From: Dokdonella_A sp963834755
Lineage (GTDB): Bacteria > Pseudomonadota > Gammaproteobacteria > Xanthomonadales > Rhodanobacteraceae
Direction: 5' to 3'
Assembly: GCA_963834755.1 (NCBI GenBank)
Contig: CAWICQ010000009.1
Coordinates: forward strand, 744,001 to 808,000
DNA: 64,000 bases
Shown here: piece by piece, positions 62,514 through 64,000 of the stretch
Layout: every line of letters begins with the position of its first letter
How positions within the stretch are numbered: the stretch's first letter is position 1
Made by a program: the position numbers and the translations under genes
Notes under the pieces: model-generated
The model's input: the letters and a program-made list of their open reading frames with translations, nothing else
Databases searched by the model: none
Told to the model about the DNA's origin: nothing

Positions 62514-63395
62514 TCAAGGCGCCGCCGGTGGCGCGGCGGCAAACGGAACCCGCACGCGCCAGCCGCGCACGCCGGCGGCGGATGGCTTCGTGATTACCAG
62601 ATCGAATGTGGTCGGCGAAGTTCCGAAATAATCGCTCTTGCCGAAGTCGACAATCAGCGCGTCGGCGTCGCGCCGCACGCGCGGTGGTTTGTTGTCCGCG
62701 AGTTTGCGCTGCGCGACAAACGCATCGAGCCCGTCCGCGTCCGGGAGGCCAGGGCCGCGCGCCGTGATCACGATGCGATCGCCATCGAGGCGCGCTGCGG
62801 ATTTCCAGGCGGTCGCTTCGGGCTCGGCGAGACGAGCACGCGCGAACTGCGCGGTCCAGCGCGTATCGGGCGTGGGCGGCGGCGCGGCGATCGGGAGATC
62901 GAGCGTCAGCGACGCCTTGCCCGCGATGCATTCTTCGCGGCAGACGAGCCACTTCGCCTCGGCCGCGAGGTGCGCGGTCGTGCCCGGCGCCGCGTTCGCA
63001 GGCACTTCGAGCGTGACCGGCAGCAGCACTTCGCCGTCGTAACCGAAATTGTAAAGACCGCCGACGTCGAAACGCTTCGGCAGCGGCCATGCGATGTCCT
63101 GCGGGCGAAATCCCGGCGGCAGTGTCCAGGTCAGCGTCGTCGGCAAACCCGAATCTCCGGGATTGACCCAGTACGTGTGCCAATGCGGCTCGTGCCGCAA
63201 CAGGAGACCGATCTGCAGCGATTGTCCCGGTGCGAGCGACGTGTGTTCGGCGATCAGTGTCACGCGGACGTGATCGCTTTCGGAGTTTGCCGGCGCATCC
63301 TGCGGCTTTTGCGCTGCCGCACCGAGAGACGCATACGTCGCGCAAACGACGGCAAGCATGCGCCCGTGCGCCGTGTGTCTTTCATTCGCTGCCAT
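62514..63395 (-). CDS. DsbD N-terminal-like periplasmic protein
   Basis: About 293 residues with an N-terminal signal (CATYASLGAAAQ). The body matches the protein-disulfide reductase alpha-type domain: RVTLIAEHTSLAPGQSLQIG, LLLRHEPHWHTYWVNPGDSG and EAKWLVCREECIAGKASL, where the cysteine pair (VCREEC) would be redox-active. It lacks the eight-helix membrane domain and the C-terminal thioredoxin of DsbD, so it resembles a stand-alone ScsB-type N-domain. It starts at ATG 63395 or GTG 63398. The redoxin lies 22 bp downstream on the same strand. Confidence 0.82.
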   Translation of the reverse strand: MAANERHTAHGRMLAVVCATYASLGAAAQKPQDAPANSESDHVRVTLIAEHTSLAPGQSLQIGLLLRHEPHWHTYWVNPGDSGLPTTLTWTLPPGFRPQDIAWPLPKRFDVGGLYNFGYDGEVLLPVTLEVPANAAPGTTAHLAAEAKWLVCREECIAGKASLTLDLPIAAPPPTPDTRWTAQFARARLAEPEATAWKSAARLDGDRIVITARGPGLPDADGLDAFVAQRKLADNKPPRVRRDADALIVDFGKSDYFGTSPTTFDLVITKPSAAGVRGWRVRVPFAAAPPAAP

Positions 63396-63482
63396 CACGA
63401 ATCACCATTGCTCCACGCTGCGAAACGAGCTGACGAAAAGTCAGTCTCGCGGAATCACGACCGTTGAAATCGCCGAATGCTT

Positions 63483-64000
63483 TCATCGCCGCGACGAGCC
63501 GACGGGCAAGCTCTGCCGCGAATCGGCGAAGCCTTGCCACGGATCCTTGCGCAACGCTTTCGCGCGCTTCGTCGCGGCGCCGAGATCGAAGGCGCCGGCG
63601 TTCTTCAACTTGGCGAGCTCATCCCATCGAAGCGGTATCGCGACCGGCGCGCCCTGGCGCGCGCGCAGCGACCAGCTGGCGACGCTGGTCGCGCCGCGCG
63701 TATTGCGCAGCCAGTCGATGAAGATGCGCCCTTCGCGCTTGGCCTTGCTCGCGGTCGCGAGATAAAGCGCGGGCTTGGCCGTGGCCATCGCGCCGGCCAG
63801 CGTTTCGCAAAATGCTTTCGCCTGATCCCAAGTCGGTCCGCGGCGGATCGGCACGACGACGTGCAGGCCCTTGCCGCCGGAAAGACGCGGAAAGCTGTCG
63901 AGGCCGGCCTTGCTGAGTTGCGCGCGAACATCGCGCGCGGCGGCAACGAGTGGTGCCCAGCCGATGCCTGGCGCGGGATCGAGGTCGAACACCAATCGGT
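63483..64000 (-). CDS. ligD: LigD polymerase/primase domain, C-terminal part (runs off window)
   Basis: The segment LVFDLDPAPGI at the window edge contains the DLDP metal-binding motif of LigD primase-polymerase, followed by LSGGKGLHVVVPIRRG (the SGxGxH nucleotide-binding motif) and FIDWLRNTRGATSVASWSLR and ARQGAPVAIPLRWDEL. This is the archaeo-eukaryotic primase-like polymerase of bacterial non-homologous end joining. The gene continues upstream beyond 64000, so the ligase and nuclease domains, if present, are not visible. A Ku gene is not in the window. Confidence 0.9.
   Translation of the reverse strand, partial: RLVFDLDPAPGIGWAPLVAAARDVRAQLSKAGLDSFPRLSGGKGLHVVVPIRRGPTWDQAKAFCETLAGAMATAKPALYLATASKAKREGRIFIDWLRNTRGATSVASWSLRARQGAPVAIPLRWDELAKLKNAGAFDLGAATKRAKALRKDPWQGFADSRQSLPVGSSRR

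Overview
The window is a GC-rich chromosomal segment of a gammaproteobacterium, most likely of the Lysobacterales (Xanthomonadales), perhaps near Rhodanobacteraceae. This is inferred from gene content, not from a marker gene: divergent speA/speE, a partial xanthomonadin (aryl-polyene) cluster with a XanB2-type chorismatase, short REP-like palindromes of the kind common in Xanthomonadaceae, and a retropepsin-PDZ protein next to an ArsR-like regulator. No rRNA, tRNA, CRISPR, prophage or insertion sequence was recognised. Genes are dense on both strands and read as ordinary chromosome rather than an island.

Layout. 1-9.5 kb: speA (partial) and speE, a gamma-glutamyltransferase tail remnant among repeats, two unknown secreted proteins, a ParA-type ATPase, an EF-hand protein, SixA, YceI, a phospholipase D-like lipoprotein and a DUF1232 protein closed by a clear terminator. 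9.5-14.4 kb (minus strand): two RDD membrane proteins, one fused to a type IV pilin-like domain, a thiolase and a methyltransferase. 14.4-17.4 kb: a frameshifted GNAT gene and the NtrB/NtrC pair. 17.5-20.1 kb: cysteine hydrolase, AraC-type regulator and cyclase-family hydrolase. 20.1-28.4 kb: aryl-polyene/xanthomonadin-type genes (two hotdog dehydratases, MMPL exporter, LolA-like carrier, acyltransferase, membrane protein, FAD oxidoreductase, acyl carrier protein, frameshifted chorismatase). Ketosynthases, ketoreductase and the aromatic-acid ligase are not in the window.

28.3-34 kb: an overlapping minus-strand set of an unknown protein and two paralogous polytopic membrane proteins, divergent from a membrane Ser/Thr kinase. 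34-44 kb: UvrD helicase carrying an in-frame repeat, a gluzincin-like protein, a saccharopine-dehydrogenase-like oxidoreductase, a 2OG oxygenase, a PfpI protein, a WYL regulator and an alpha/beta hydrolase. 44-47.5 kb: repetitive secreted protein, Spy/CpxP-like protein and an OmpR/EnvZ-type pair around a 48-bp imperfect palindrome. 47.5-57 kb: DUF885 peptidase, VOC protein, outer-membrane protein, phenylalanine hydroxylase, rhomboid protease, diguanylate cyclase, an Alx/TerC protein under a yybP-ykoY manganese riboswitch with terminator, and an RlmI-type methyltransferase. 57-64 kb: frameshifted retropepsin-PDZ protein with divergent regulator, FolE, an MFS exporter, redoxin, DsbD-like domain protein and the end of a LigD polymerase-domain gene.

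Three otherwise well-preserved genes (GNAT, XanB2-like, retropepsin-PDZ) are each broken by what looks like one extra base. Either the assembly has residual indels or the lineage is losing these genes; raw reads would decide. The most unusual intact architecture is the RDD-pilin fusion.
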